DNA from: Tetracentron sinense
Taxonomy: Eukaryota; Streptophyta; Magnoliopsida; Trochodendrales; Trochodendraceae
Direction of reading: 5' to 3'
Length of the DNA: 64,000 nucleotides
Assembly (NCBI GenBank): GCA_015143295.1
Contig: CM026560.1
Location: forward strand, 6,512,501-6,576,500
The notes below the pieces were generated by a model, which was not told where the DNA came from, did no database searches, and worked only from the letters and a program-made list of their open reading frames with translations. Shown piece by piece: positions 1 to 12,584 of the stretch (position 1 is the stretch's first letter; each line of letters begins with the position of its first letter). A program made the position numbers and the translations under genes.

Positions 1-491
1 TCACAGAAGCAAGGGACTGTGTCCCTGAAACGATAATATGAAAGAAGGGCCGTCAGGCTCAAAAGGGCTAACTAGCGGATTTTATTGAGTTGTAAATGGG
101 CTACATTGAAAGAGATAGCCAAAGATGGCCTCTTGTCATTTCCCGGAGATTCAACGAGTGCATAGCGCCTATCAGATCTAGACCGAAAGCTTAGTATCAT
201 TTGACTTTGTCCATGTTAATGGGCTCATCGAGATCTTCGACATCCATACGTCCGAGTCGAAGGGCACTGCCGGAGAATTTATCTCGGACGATGTATGGGC
301 CTTCGACATCCATCCAGATCACCGATCTCGATGCTTTGTGGCTTGACTTTCTTGTTGAATACCCTAGCCATACGCCTCTGATAAGCCTGAGAGTGGTTAG
401 TGGCTTTCAGTCGCTGCTCTTCGATCAGATTCGGCTGCTTATACCGGGTCTGTGCCCATTCTGATTCTGATAGTTCTGCCTCCATTAGCAC

Positions 492-1350
492 TCAGAGTGA
501 TGGAATTTGTACTTCAATTGGGAGGACTATTTCCATACCATAGGCCAGAGAGAATGGTGTTGCCCTAGTTGAAGTTCGGATAGACGTTCTGTAGGCCATG
601 AGTGTATAAGGGAGCATCTCATGCCAAGCAGAGTAGTTGGTTGCCATCTTCTCTATGATTTTCTTCATATTTTTGTTGACGGCTTCAACTACACAATTAG
701 TCTGTGGCCTGTATGGCGTAGAGTTGTGATGCTGAATATTGAATTTCTGGCAGAGATCAGTCATCCCCTTGTTACAAAAGTTGAGAGCATTGTCTGTTAC
801 AATCTCAAATGGGACTTTGTACTAGCAGATGATGTCCTTTTTCAGAAAATGTTGAACCACTAAGGCGGTGATGTTGGCATAAGAGGCTGCCTCGACCCAT
901 TTTGTGAAATAATCAATCACTAGTAGGATGAATCGATGTCCATTGGATGCCTTCGGTGTTATAGAACCGATGACGTCGATGCCCCAAGCTGAGAATAGCC
1001 ATGGAGCAGTAAGATTGTGCAGCCTGGTTGGCAGTGCATTGACCTTGTTGGCATAAATTTGGCACTGGTGGCACTTCTGCACATGTTTGCAACAGTTGGA
1101 TTCCATTGTAGATCAGTAGTAACCCAGTCTCAGTATCTTCTTAGAGAGCATTAACCGGTTCATGTGTGGGCTGCAAGTTCCTCTGTGAACTTTCTCAACT
1201 ACTTGTGCTACTTCACGAATATCGAGGCATCTGAGCTAGATCAAGTTTGGTGATCTTTTATAAAAGTTTCCCTCTGATAGGACAAACTGAATGGCTAGCC
1301 TTCTGATTGCATACCAGTCTATTTTGGTAACGTCGAGCGGAAAGGTCCCT
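492..1350 (-). mobile_element. Integrase region of the Tat/Ogre element
   Basis: Minus-strand reading blocks match the Ty3 integrase. The block at 822-1106 contains the catalytic-core start (FSAWGIDVIGSITP followed by FILLVIDYFTKWVEA). The block at 492-764 contains the later core (STPYRPQTNCVVEAVNK and AYRTSIRTSTRATPFSLAYG). In intact elements this enzyme inserts the DNA copy into the genome. The region is a broken fossil; family assignment rests on the recognisable motifs. Confidence 0.85.
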
Positions 1351-1562
1351 TCCTTAAGGTACTACTTGATGTTCGTATACCAAGGCTTGTTATCTGATAC
1401 CTCTTCAATCTGAAGGCAGTAAGCAGGCTGATCCTGTTGCTGAATTTCGATCGGCCAGAGCATGATGCCCCTCGAGATCTGTACTATAGAGGCTAGAGTG
1501 GCTAGTACATCGATGAATCTGTTGTGGTTCCTAGACTTGTGATTGAAGCTGATTCTTCTGAA

Positions 1563-2171
1563 CTAAGCGATTAACACATTGAGGTAGGCCAGGTACGGAA
1601 TTAACCTTGCTTCTCGGATGACCCAAGATTCATTCGCCTGACAGATTACCAAAGACGAGTCACTATAGATGTCTATCTCTTCAATCTCAATGCTCAGGGC
1701 TTGTTTCAAACTGGCTATGCATGACTCATATTCTGCTTTGTTGTTCGAACATCTGAATTTCAGCTTGACTAAGATAGGGAGGTGTGCCTCTTTAGGTGAG
1801 ATCAGGACTGCTCCTGCCCCGTGTCTGTGATTGTTAGCAGTTCCATCAAAGTACAATTCCCAACCGAGGTACTCTTGCTCTTCTGCTTCGGCATACAGGA
1901 TGACTTCATCTAGAAACTGATCATGTATTGAAACATAGTCTTGTGCTGGACTGTGGGCAAGGTGATCAACAATCGCATGCCCCTTGATTGACTTCTGAGT
2001 CATGTACGTGATGTCAAATTCAAACAGCATCATAGCCATCGGGAAGTCCTTCCGGTGATGGTTGGCTTTTCTAGTAGATATTTGAGTGGGTCCATCCAGG
2101 AAATCAGGATTACCGAATATGAAAGCAGATAGTGCCAAAGATGCTAAGTAGCCAAGACTAGTGCCAGACAA
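1563..2171 (-). mobile_element. Archaeal-type RNase H region of the Tat/Ogre element
   Basis: The minus-strand reading frame contains WELYFDGTANNHRHGAGAVL, then NNKAEYESCIASLKQALS and DIYSDSSLVICQ. These are the three acidic motifs of the RNase H fold in the form carried as a second domain by Tat-lineage Ty3 elements. The first part of the frame resembles the connection region after the reverse transcriptase. It lies between the reverse transcriptase and integrase regions, as expected for this lineage. Part of a broken fossil. Confidence 0.8.
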
Positions 2172-2199
2172 GTCTTCTCGAGCGGGTTGTTTCTTTCTT

Positions 2200-3450
2200 C
2201 ATACTCAAGCAGGCACTTACTGATGTACTAGATGACTTGTTCTATTCTGCCTGTCTCATCATGTTGTGCCAGGACCCACCCAATAGAGGTTTCTTATACT
2301 GAGATGTAGAGTAGCAGAAGCCGTCCCGGTGTAGGAGGCATAAGTACTAGAGGATTGAGGAGGTATTGCTTTATTCTGTCAAAGACTTCCTAGCATTCAG
2401 CTGTCCAGACTATATATATGTTCTTTTGGAGAAGCTTGAAGATCTGTATATCAGAGTGAGCTGAGCGATGAATTGGCTGATGTACTGAATTCTGCTCAGG
2501 AACCAACAGATTTCCTTTTCAGTCTAGTAAATGGGCATTTCGATGATGGCCTTAGCTTTGGCTAGATTGATCTCGATGCCTCTCTTGCTGATTACGAAGT
2601 CAAGGAGCTTTCCTGACGAAGCTCCAAAGACACATTTGGCCGGTCAACCTTAAGCCGAACTCTCAGAGTCTGTCACAGAGTCTCTTCAAGTCTTCTGGGT
2701 GTTCTTGGTAGTAGGTGATTTGACGATCATGTCATCCATGTAGATTTCAGTTATCTTGTGGATCATGTTATGGAATAGCACTATCATGGCCCTCTGATAG
2801 GTTGCCCCCGCATTTTTGAGTCCGAATGGCATTACCTTGTAGCAAAACGTGCCCAAGGTATGATGAAGGAGGTTTTCTCCTTCTCTTCTTCCGTCATTCT
2901 GATCTGGTTGTATCCGGAGAAACCATCCATGAATGAGAGTTTCTGGTGCCCTGCAGTATCGTCGACCAGAATGTCGATGTGCGGGAGAGGGAAGTTGTCT
3001 TTAGGGCTTGCCTTGTTCAGATTGTGGTAATCGATACATATTCAGATGTTCTCATCCTTTTTGGGTACTGGTATAATGTTAGCTAACCATTCAGGATAGG
3101 TTGCTACTATTAGGAAGCCTGCACTGATCTGTTTTTCAACTTCTTCCTTGACCTTTTGTGACCATTCAGGTCTCATCTGTCTCAGTTTTTACTTAACTGG
3201 TCTGACGTCAGGATTCAAGGGCAGTCTGTGTACCACTAATACTTGGTCTAGGCTGGGCATGTCTATATATGACCAAGCAAAAACATAACTGTAGCTCTTC
3301 AGAAAGCTGATCATGTCTGTTCTCTGCTAAGGGCTCATGTTTGTGCCGATCTTGACTAGCTAGGGATTGTCCTCGGATCCCAAGTTAATTGTCTCAGTGT
3401 CTTCGATGTTCGACTGTAGTAGCCCTTCACTATGCTCGAGGAGGTCCAAA
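2200..3450 (-). mobile_element. Reverse transcriptase region of the Tat/Ogre element
   Basis: Reading the minus strand gives the Ty3 reverse transcriptase signature pieces MPFGLKNAGATYQRAM (about 2785-2835) and YMDD within EIYMDDM (about 2725-2745). It also gives FSGYNQI (about 2905-2930) and ANIIPVPKKDENI (about 3040-3085). The YMDD catalytic motif and the order relative to RNase H and protease support the call. The region is decayed, so it is a fossil rather than a working enzyme gene. Confidence 0.85.
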
Positions 3451-4379
3451 ATTTCCTGAGGCGGTTCTTCTCCCGGTTATGAGTCATACTTCACTTCGAA
3501 AAGTTCAAGGAGGGTTTCAGGGGTAGCCTTGTCAGAGGTAATTTCCTGGTAATTCAATTAGCTTAGTTTAGCATGTTTATGATTTTTATTTTTGTTAGCT
3601 TCAAGACATTGGGCCTTCCAGGGAAAAAGTCCGTGTGATTTTGTCATCAGCCGATATGAAATGTTAGTTTTTTTGAAAACATAATTTTGAGTCAAAATAT
3701 CTTATATTTTTAATAAAATAGATGACTGTTTACAGAATAACTCAAACAAAAAGAGGCCGACAGTGGCCTGACATTTTGGATTTTGCAACGGGAGCAAAAG
3801 AGAAATAGATGGAGGAGGATGATGCTTCGCTCACTGATAGATCGAACCAACCTGCATTGTAATTAGCTGCTTGCCTTGGCCCTGACTGGCTTTGACAGTG
3901 AGAGCCTCGGTCCACCAACGGATCAGTGGTCGGTGACTAGAGGATGCTTCGGCACTGTTGGAGAGGGTACAGACCTGCTCTCTCGCTAAATCTTCTGCTT
4001 CGGTAGCATCTTCAACAGTCATCTCTTAATATCTAGGTCATGCTGAATATTTCCGGATCTGGAATCCCTGAAGACTCAACACTAGGCTAGGGGTTTGAAG
4101 TTTTGGCAACTAGTGAAAGAGGGGTTCCTGAATGGGTTTTAAAAATTTCCACGGGAAAGGTTATAGAGATGTGAGGTTGGGGTTCAGTTTTCGCCAACCG
4201 GCTGCTCTTCTTGGTGAACTTGGAGAGATAATCCTCGAACCTGGGTTTGTACCCCAGTCCGAACGGAGGGGTGTACCGAGGAAGTGTATATCTCTTTTTC
4301 ATCCCTTGATTTTTAATTCCCAGAACTACCCCTGGTTGATAGTTCATCCTGGCCATCATCTTGACAAACGGTGGGATCA

Positions 4380-4870
4380 GTTACTTGCTTTGCTCTTCTG
4401 CTTGAGTAATGGAACTGACCTGCTCGAACTGGTAAGTCATGAAGGTTGTACCTTGCCCCAGCTCTTGGATGTCCCCGAAGGATCTAGCCATCTCCTCGGA
4501 AGGGATTACGACCAAGTGGTCATCTTGAATGAATTTGATCCTCTGATAGAGAGGAGAAGGCTCCGGCTGCGTGGATCCATGACCTTCCCAAGAGCAAGGT
4601 AAATGAAGCTGGTACATTCATGACCTGAAAATTTGTAGAAAACTGAGCTAGTCTGACCTTGATGGTTAAGTCAATATCACCAAGATTCTGCCTGGTAGAA
4701 TTGTCAGATGCCCTGATGGTCATTGGTCTTTTCTTCACCTGAATGAGATCTAGGCTCAGGCTTTGCAGTGTGGAGAGAGTGCAGACGTTGAGGCTGGAGT
4801 CATTGTCAATGAGCACTGATGATAATGTTCGGTCCATGCACTGAACTACGATGTACAAAGCCCAGGTGTG
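4380..4870 (-). mobile_element. Aspartic protease region of the Tat/Ogre element
   Basis: The minus-strand block at 4520-4858 begins with VQCMDRTLSSVLIDNDSSLN. This is the retropepsin flap-and-active-site region of plant Ty3 elements, in which a D-x-x-S stretch precedes LN. In the family this protease matures the Gag-Pol polyprotein. Its position between gag and reverse transcriptase agrees with Ty3 order. The block downstream at 4381-4617 is the linker towards the reverse transcriptase. Broken fossil. Confidence 0.7.
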
Positions 4871-5149
4871 ATCCCTGTCTTTGTCCAGTATTTCTTCCTC
4901 TGTGAAGGAGATGATTCTGGATTTGAGTATTTACCCAACCATATGCCCTAGTTTCTCAGGCGATATATCTAGTGTTACGTGGGCATTGCTGAATACTCGG
5001 AATAGCTGCTTCTGATGATGCTTGAATGTTAGAAGGAGACCCAAGATACAAATCTGCGCTGGCACTTTGCTTAGCTACTGAGTGATATTGAACTCTTCTG
5101 CTTTTTCCAGGATCTTAAGCAGAATTATCAAATCTGCTGCTTCTTTCTC

Positions 5150-7000
5150 TGGGTTGACACCCCTGCTTTCTCTTTCACTGTTCCTTTTGCCTTTGTTGGC
5201 TCAGCTGCGGGGGTTGGTATACCCGGCCAGATTGGGTTAGGTTGGCAATGCTTTCGGTCTCAAGGATGAGGGAGCGAGGAGCGGATTTTTGGTTAAGGTC
5301 GAAAGGCTGTGCTGGGATGTAAGGGATCCGGATAGGGCCTGAAGGGGTTGAGGCTTGAGCTGGAGCTGTGGGCCAGTTTACAGGGCAAGGGATGGTGTAG
5401 ACGATCTATTCAGGGATAGGGATCTGGATCGGTGGTAAAATAGTCTGTATATTTGACTAAGAAGATGGGATTATGACTGTGTGTTGGTAAGAATGCCTGA
5501 TGATGCCGTCATCAACTGCGGGTGCGTATGATCTTGGCTGCCCTGCCCCGGGCTCTTCCCACTCAATAAAGTTGACATGGTTGTTGTGTGGGGGTAGTGG
5601 CACCTAGTCAATGCTGATGTTGTTGGGAGCCAGTTTGACTTTTCCCTTATCCAAGAGGTTCTGGATAGCACACTTCAGGCCGATGCAGTACTCTGTTGCA
5701 TGGCCTGGGCCTTAATGAAAGGTGCAGTGTTGATTGCATCATAGTTTTTGTTTTATTTGTCCGGAGGTAAGAGAGGGGTAAGGCTTCTCAATGTGAGAAG
5801 ACCCTGTTTGGTCAAGAAACCCAATAATTGGCTGAATGAGTAAAGGAGATGGGTAAAGTTTTCGAGGGATAGTTTTGCCCCTGATTTTGTCTAGCTGGTT
5901 GGGTACTGCTGGATGCTTACTGAGATTGAGCGGCTGGAGCCGGTAATCTGATGGGTGCTGTAGAAGATACCATCTGAAAAACTTCTCTTCTTTTTTGGTC
6001 CCGGGGACCACTATTTATGCTTGCTGACGTCGCCGTTGTTTTGGGGGGAGCTAACCCAAAACTAAAGTCTATAGCACCACTCTAAATAGCTGTCTTGATG
6101 CAGGCACCGGTCTTGAAAATTGTGCCAAAGTCTACTACTAGCAATGTTACCATTAGGGTGGAGTAGGAATGCTTCAGAGTGCTCATGAATATGTTTGCCA
6201 ACTCCTCTTTGGAAATAGGAGTAGAGACTTTTGCAGACAATTCCCTCCAACGGGTGGCGTACTCTAAGAACGACTCATTGTTGTGTTGTCTCGTCTGTTC
6301 GAGCTGGCTTCTATGAGGCCGGAGTTCTTAGTTAAAAGAGTACTGCTCCACGAAACTGTCCAGGATATCTTTCCAGGTCTTGATTCTCTGCTTGTCGACT
6401 AACATCCACTATGTGAGGGTTGCTCCCTTTAAACTTTTCTGAAAGTACTAGATGAGCAGAGGCTGGTTCTTGTTTTACTGGAGCATGTCCCCTAGATACA
6501 ACTGTAGATGTTGCTTTGGGTAGCCTGTGTTATCGTACTTGTCAAAGTCAGGTACTTTGAAGCCAGGGGGTACGACATCTGTAGAAGAAAAAGTCAGGTC
6601 TTGCAATGAGAGATAGCGACTAGCCGATGCCCCTTTCATCTGTCTCATTTCATCCTTCATCTGTTTTATCTCCTCATACTGATCCTTGAGGGATGGAGTA
6701 GGATTTAAGGATGGCGGTCTATCTTGATTGACATGGTAGGCTTGGGCTGCTCGTCATACTCTTCTCCTCCACCTACTGTGGGTATAGTATTGGGAATGAT
6801 GATCAGGATTGGCTGCTCTAGATGAGGCTGATCAGGGGTTTCTCCGATAGGGATTCGGGTGGAGGGTTCTTCGGTTCGGGCACCAATCAGAATCTTCAGG
6901 GATTCCAGAACATTGTCCACTTTTGCCTGTATAACTGCTATGTCCCGATCGTGAGCCTATAACATCTCATCTGTCCTTTGCTGTTGGTCCGAAGGTTCTA
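5150..7000 (-). mobile_element. Gag region of the Tat/Ogre element
   Basis: The block at 6475-6660 (minus) contains PPGFKVPDFDKYDNTGYPKQ, which matches the conserved start of the capsid-like domain of Tat-lineage Gag proteins. Blocks at 6062-6250, 5739-6011 and 5471-5671 continue the same region. The protein would form the particle shell in intact relatives. The blocks are in several frames, consistent with an old, broken copy. Confidence 0.7.
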
Positions 7001-7229
7001 CTATAGATTCTGAGCTGCTCTCAGATGGGGCCCTGTAATGTACTAGATCTATGACTGGTACTTCTGTCTGCGTTTGTGGCTATTGCTTCTATGAGAATCG
7101 CAGTCATAGAACGAGTTATAGGTCGACTCATGTAAATTGAAAATGATGCAACGGCTAAACATGAATATGCATGCTAACAGGAAGAAGATGCTAGAAAAGG
7201 ATTTTTCATTGATGCATGGCAAAGTGCAG

Positions 7230-8930
7230 TGAGTACAGGAATGTATGACTCAAAAAAAAGGAAATGACTCGATCTTAGGCAGGCCCGTTAGGGATCACGA
7301 AGTCAAGTGGCCAGGGCACCCCATTCAGGTCCATGATCTGCTGTTGGAGGAATGTGACCTCAACTTCCATGTACTCAATCGCCTCAATAGCGTTGAACAT
7401 CCGGGATCCAAATTATCGAATCTGATTGGTCATCTTAACCTTTGCACTATCAAGCTACTCTTGGTAGAAGTGCAGCTGGGCCCTGATGATGGTTGTTTCT
7501 CTGGTGTCGCCTTTCTGCTTCTTCTAACAAGGCCGGACTGTCTACTAGAGATGTTCGATCTGCTCTTACATGGCCTGAAGTTCGCGGTCCCGCTTTGCTT
7601 TTTGTAACCTGAATGCCTGCTGAGCCTTCCATAGTCTTTTCTCCTTCTGTTGGATTTGCAGCTGTCTCTCCAAAAAGATGTCTCTCCAGGAAACTACCAC
7701 CTCAGCTAGAGGTATGGTTCCGTGAGATGGAGCTGAGATTGGTGTAGGCAGTTCTTCAGGTGCAGGCATGCCGAATAGAATGTTAGGATCTTCCACCCAC
7801 AGCTGGTATACTGAATCTGTCAGTGGCCCAGATGTAACCACGAAGTCAGGCCACTGGTCTCTTCTGGAGTTTTGCCAAGCTGACTGGAATCGATGAGTGA
7901 GGCTGTCGGAGTGCACTGAGAAAGTGATCCAATCATTTTCTTACCGGTCTATCACTGGGATACGCTGAGGGAATCCGAACTATCAAAGGACTCAGAGTGG
8001 TGTGTAGACTGTGGAGCCTGTTAGTCTGGCAAGGATCACGCATCATCTTCCGGTGATGATAACACAAGGTAGATTTTTCAGGACAAGCCACTCACACTAC
8101 AATATAATCTCCTTCTCTGTCAGGATTTGGAGAAGCTGGTAGAGCTTTCTGACGTCTATAGTTGTTATCAGACCCTGATTCTGAGAACTCCTTCGGGGTA
8201 GACTGTAGGCTTAACGGAGGTTGACTTGTACGACTATTATTGTAGGCAGGTGTCCTAATAGCCACAGATGTAGAAGATGTGCAATAGCATGGAAGATGCC
8301 CCTTCTTCGGTCTGCTGCCTGATTGAGAGCCCTAAGAAGCTCTGTTAGGATGATGGGTATGACTGAATAGAAGTTACGCATGTCCTCGATGATCCCTACT
8401 AGTACTGATTCGACGAGTGTACGACACCTTGGGAATACCAGCTTTGACAGGGCTATCAGTGCAAGCACATTGAAAACGGGAAGTTCTGCTGTAATGGAGT
8501 CAGGGTCCCACTTGCGCTTGTACTGCTTCTCGAGATATGATACGGGTATCTGATCAAAGGTGCAGTTAGGACCGGGCTACAAGCAGGCAAACTTGATATG
8601 TAAGAACCTGGATAGATCTGCCTGATATATTGTCTTGTAGCGCAGTACTATGACTTCGCCATCCATGTTTAACCCTAGAATGCGCGAAATCTCTTCTAGT
8701 GTTGGACACAGTTCGTTTTTATCAAAACGGAACACCATGTGAGATGGGTTCCAACACTGGATAGCTGCATTCATGAGGCGCGGGTCCGGTTTAACCATGG
8801 ATAGGTTTAGGATAGTCCCGATTTTGTAGTATTGAGCCCAAGCAATACGCTGACTGGGAGTAAAATCCTCAATTGATTTCTGGAGGTAGTCATCACATGC
8901 TCCCTGTAATGTCAAATACATGGGCCAGGC
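7230..8930 (-). mobile_element. Extra ORF upstream of gag with DUF7745/plant-mobile-domain-like sequence
   Basis: The minus-strand block at 8577-8921 reads as a domain that resembles, from memory, the DUF7745 / plant-mobile-domain-like proteins common in plant annotations. Its recognisable part includes SHMVFRFDKNELCPTLEEIS followed by RILGLNMDGEVIVLRYKTIY. The block at 7566-7916 continues with a charged stretch rich in E, K, Q and R that looks like a coiled coil (RQLQIQQKEKRLWKAQQAFR). It sits between the leader and gag, exactly where Ogre elements carry an ORF of unknown function. I cannot say what it does. The region is decayed and in several frames. Confidence 0.65.
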
Positions 8931-9813
8931 CAGTTAACTAATTGACTAAGTTATCCCTGAAGGACCTGCCATCTACCTGGATAAGACAGATTTGATGTCC
9001 GTGTACTGTGTATATAGATGAAAAATAAAAAAATGATGTAATATATATTTTTTTGATTTTTGATTAGGTATGAGAAGGTACATGTGATCCGATTCGACAG
9101 ACGGATGGAGTTCCGACGTGCTTTAACCCGGGTTGTTGGGAATCGGGGAACCTATCAGGTCAAGGTTAGGGATAGGCCAAGTGAAGGCCTATCTGCTTGG
9201 GATTTGAACCTCATATGCTATGTCTGAAAGCAGGGTAGGATGTGTCTTATTATAAGCACAAATTTGGCTTATTACATGCCCCTGATGAGTGATTATCTGG
9301 GTAGAATATGCCCAGATAGTCAACCATAATTGGGGACAGGTATAGGGTGCAAACAGGTTAAGGTTTAGAGTACCCCTCCTCGGGTGGGCTGCTTGTAGAC
9401 TATACCCTGTCTTATTCTATATGTATGAATGTTTGTTTGATGCAAGTGTGTTCCTAACAAGATGGGAGGATCACTTAACACCGTATATGTGACTCCCTTG
9501 AAAAGGGACGATTGGTGTAAGCGGAAGCGTTCAGAATCCTTCCTTGAGACTAATCACCCACCAGGAGTAACTTCGTAGAGCTCCAAGACTGTCAAGCCAT
9601 TGTCACTGAGGATGATCATCCACCAGCTATTGACGTAATAAGTCTATGTACTGAGTATAATGGGATAATTACACTACTATGACATGTATGACATACACAG
9701 TACATAATTAAAAAAGAGATGTAAAATGATTAGTATTACATTAAACTCTTAAGCATTTTAACAATTTTGAGATTAATTGGCTTAATCTTAGGTTCTGGGT
9801 TGAACCCTAATAG

Positions 9814-9832
9814 TTCTCCAGCAAAGTCGCCA
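9814..9832 (-). other. Primer-binding-site-like sequence of the Tat/Ogre element
   Basis: The minus strand reads TGGCGACTTTGCTGGAGAA. It begins four bases inside the inner end of the LTR, starts with TGG as tRNA-primed sites do, and resembles sites seen in other Tat/Ogre elements. The priming tRNA cannot be identified with confidence from memory. Confidence 0.7.
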
Positions 9833-9836
9833 GAGC

Positions 9837-12282
9837 TGTGATCGCGGGTTTCGGAATCTATGGAAAATCTCATAGGTTTAGAGTCGCCACCTATTCATTT
9901 AGAATGGATAAGTTCCCGGGATTTGAATAAGAACTTGGTCTACAATTAGAGATTAGGATAAGTGGTTCGGTTAAGTTCGGGGAAGGTGTTAGGCACCTAA
10001 GGCTTCTGTTTTACAACGGTTCTCTACTCCCTACGATTAAGCCAATTAATGTCGAGATTTGTTAAAGTACCTAAGTGTTTAAAGTAAGACTAATCTAAGA
10101 AAGAAAAGCTAAGCTAGGGTTAAACCCGGGTTGAGTTGTCTACATACTCACATTAGGGTGAGATCAGACCGAGTCTAGTTCTGGCACTTGAGCTTGTGCC
10201 AAGGCTAGGGGGTGTGTATGTGTGTGCACCAAGAGTGGCTAACAAACTAGTCTAGTAGATTAGGGTTTGATTGACCGAGATTAGTCAAGTGCATGGTATT
10301 GGGCCCGGTAAGCCAAGGGTTTGGCCCCGGTATGCCAAAAGAGGAGTTTGACCAAAGTTGGGGTTGCTAATCAGGATTAAGTCAAACTAATCATGGTTAG
10401 GATTACTAACCATAGTTAAAGAGGTATGATCAATCCTGATAGGTTGAGGTTAGGCCCGGTAGGCCAAGGATGAACCTAGTAGGCTAAGGGATGAGGCCGG
10501 GCAGGTCAAAACGGATTTAACCGAGATAAGGGTTGCTAACTAGGGTTAAATGAGAGTTGGCCATGGTTAGGGCTGCTAACCATGGTAAAAAGGGTCCAGA
10601 AACAGTATTTTGGTCTGTTCGGATTTTTGGATTTTTTGGGATTTTTTCAGATCTTTTTTAGGGTTAAGGATTACTTAAACATTGGCAAGGGGGAGGTCAC
10701 CATGGTTAAGGCTGCTAACAAGGGTTAAATGGTTGAAACATACCATTTTTGGGCTTCTCAAAATATTTCTGATTTTCTGATTATTTTTCTAGAATTTTGA
10801 TGGTCAAAGGCTGTTTAACCATGGTTAAATGTTAACCAATGGTGGATTTAACCATGGTTAAGGGTCTGGTCGAGTCAAATTGGGCCCAGGGAGCATGGCA
10901 GAGCTTAGACTAGCCTCCTACTTGGTTTGAGCCTTGTACAAAGCCCATTAAAAGTGAAAACCATAAATGGAGGTAATAGGATTACCTCCATTACAGTTTC
11001 ATTTTAACCAGACTTTGTAGGAATTTTAACTATGGTTAAGGACTAACGCAGAGGGTTCTGTGACAACAGGGATGGAGCTTTAAGTCCAGGGAATACCTTG
11101 GGCCATTGGTGGGCCCAGAGAAAGGTCAGAAATCGGCCCCATAGTGAGCCAAAGGTGCTATACTTGGCAGCCTGAAATGGCGGTAGATAGTCTACCGCCA
11201 TTAGTTAACTCTGGGTTACATGCCTATTTAATCGAGGTTAAGTTTAAGGACTGGGCCTGAAAAGACTAGGCCAGGTAAATGGAGGTCTGGGGGACCTAAC
11301 TATGGCCCTGGATTGGACTAGGGCCCATGCTAACCATGGTTACGGGGCTGGCAAATGGGAGAGTCAATAATGGCGGTAGTTATTCTATTGCCATTTCTGG
11401 ACTTGCCCAGAAATTGATTTTTCTCCAATCTAGACTGGACCAGAGCTTCTCCAGGGGGTTCCTCATGGACTGAGGACCCTCCAAGGAGCTTATGGAGGTT
11501 TCATGCAACAAAAAGGGGTCTGAACTCGAGCTCTAAGCCTCTAGGGATCTCCCATGCCTATGGGGAAGGCTGGGGGTCCCTGTCCTGGGCTGCTACTAAG
11601 CTAAAACATGAAATAAGAAAGATAATAAACCCCTGGAACAGGACCAGGGGTCCTTACAATGCTTGTAAGCAAAATGACAATAAGGGAGGAGAGCTGTTAC
11701 CCTGTTGTGGTCTGTTTACAGTGGTGGTGCGGGGATGGTGGAGCTAAAGCTAGCCTGGAGTAACTTCGCGGAGGTCTGGGGCTTGGCTTAGGTGGAAGAT
11801 AGGGTGGCTGGGAGGTTGGGGTGGTCCAACCGCAAGTCTACACTGGTTTGGTATGACTGTTTGGAGTGAGGAGATGGTAGGGGTGCTGGAGTAGAGTTAG
11901 GATAGCTCCCTAGAGAGGTTTCAGGTGGAAGACAAGGGTCTAGTAAGGTTTAAATAGGGTTGGTCGAAATGGGACAGGGTTTCCCCATGATTGGGCCCAC
12001 AGGGGAGTTTGGCTACAGTTTTGAGTGGTTTTGGGCCTGGAATGGGCTTTGGGTGAATTCTAGGGTTTGCCTAGTGGTTTAATCATAGTTTACCTAGGGT
12101 TTATGGTTTTATCTAGGTTTGACTAGGGTCTTAGAGTATTACCTAGGTTTGACTAGGGTTTTAGGGCTTAGATTAGGGTTTTCCTAGGGCCACTAGGGTT
12201 TACCTATGGTTTAGCTGGGGATAACCATGGTTAAAAGGTTTAACCATAGTTAAGATAGGGGTGTAAAAATTGGGTGCTTACA
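9837..12282 (-). repeat. 5' LTR of the Tat/Ogre element, 2446 bp
   Basis: The segment starts with TGTGATCGCGGG and ends with GGGTGCTTACA, giving the TG...CA ends of an LTR. The inner end abuts the primer site at 9814-9832. The LTR carries roughly ten copies of a palindromic motif close to TAACCATGGTTAA (for example near 10560, 10700, 10815-10860, 11330 and 12220). The flank at 12283 begins with CTATA. Its length fits Ogre-type LTRs. Confidence 0.85.
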
Positions 12283-12584
12283 CTATACTTTTGTCATTTC
12301 CATCATACCCTTTACTTTCCAAATCGTATATTTCATGCATACATTATGTCCTTACAAGTATTATACTTCACATGTATTACTCTTTACAATATCATAGTTA
12401 TCACATGCATATCACTTTATTCTTTTCCACATTCAACACACATGCATATCTCTTTAGCTATACACATTCAACACATGCATTACTAGTACCCAAACTATGA
12501 TTGAATGGCACAAACTAGTATCCTTTATATATACACATGCACATTCTTTTCAAAACTTCTTTTCATTTCTTTTATTTCATTTAA

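Larger units (their letters stand above)
1..12282 (-). mobile_element. Tat/Ogre-type Ty3 LTR retrotransposon, 5' LTR and most of the internal region
   Basis: A fossil Ty3 element read on the minus strand. From high to low coordinates it has a long 5' LTR (9837-12282), a primer-binding-site-like sequence, an untranslated leader, an extra ORF upstream of gag, gag, protease, reverse transcriptase, an archaeal-type RNase H and integrase. This order, the second-type RNase H, the long LTR and the extra upstream ORF are features known for the Tat/Ogre lineage. The integrase end and the 3' LTR lie beyond the left edge, so the target duplication cannot be checked. The coding part is broken at many places and looks old. 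Its right end falls inside a Tekay-like LTR, so it inserted after that LTR. Confidence 0.9.
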
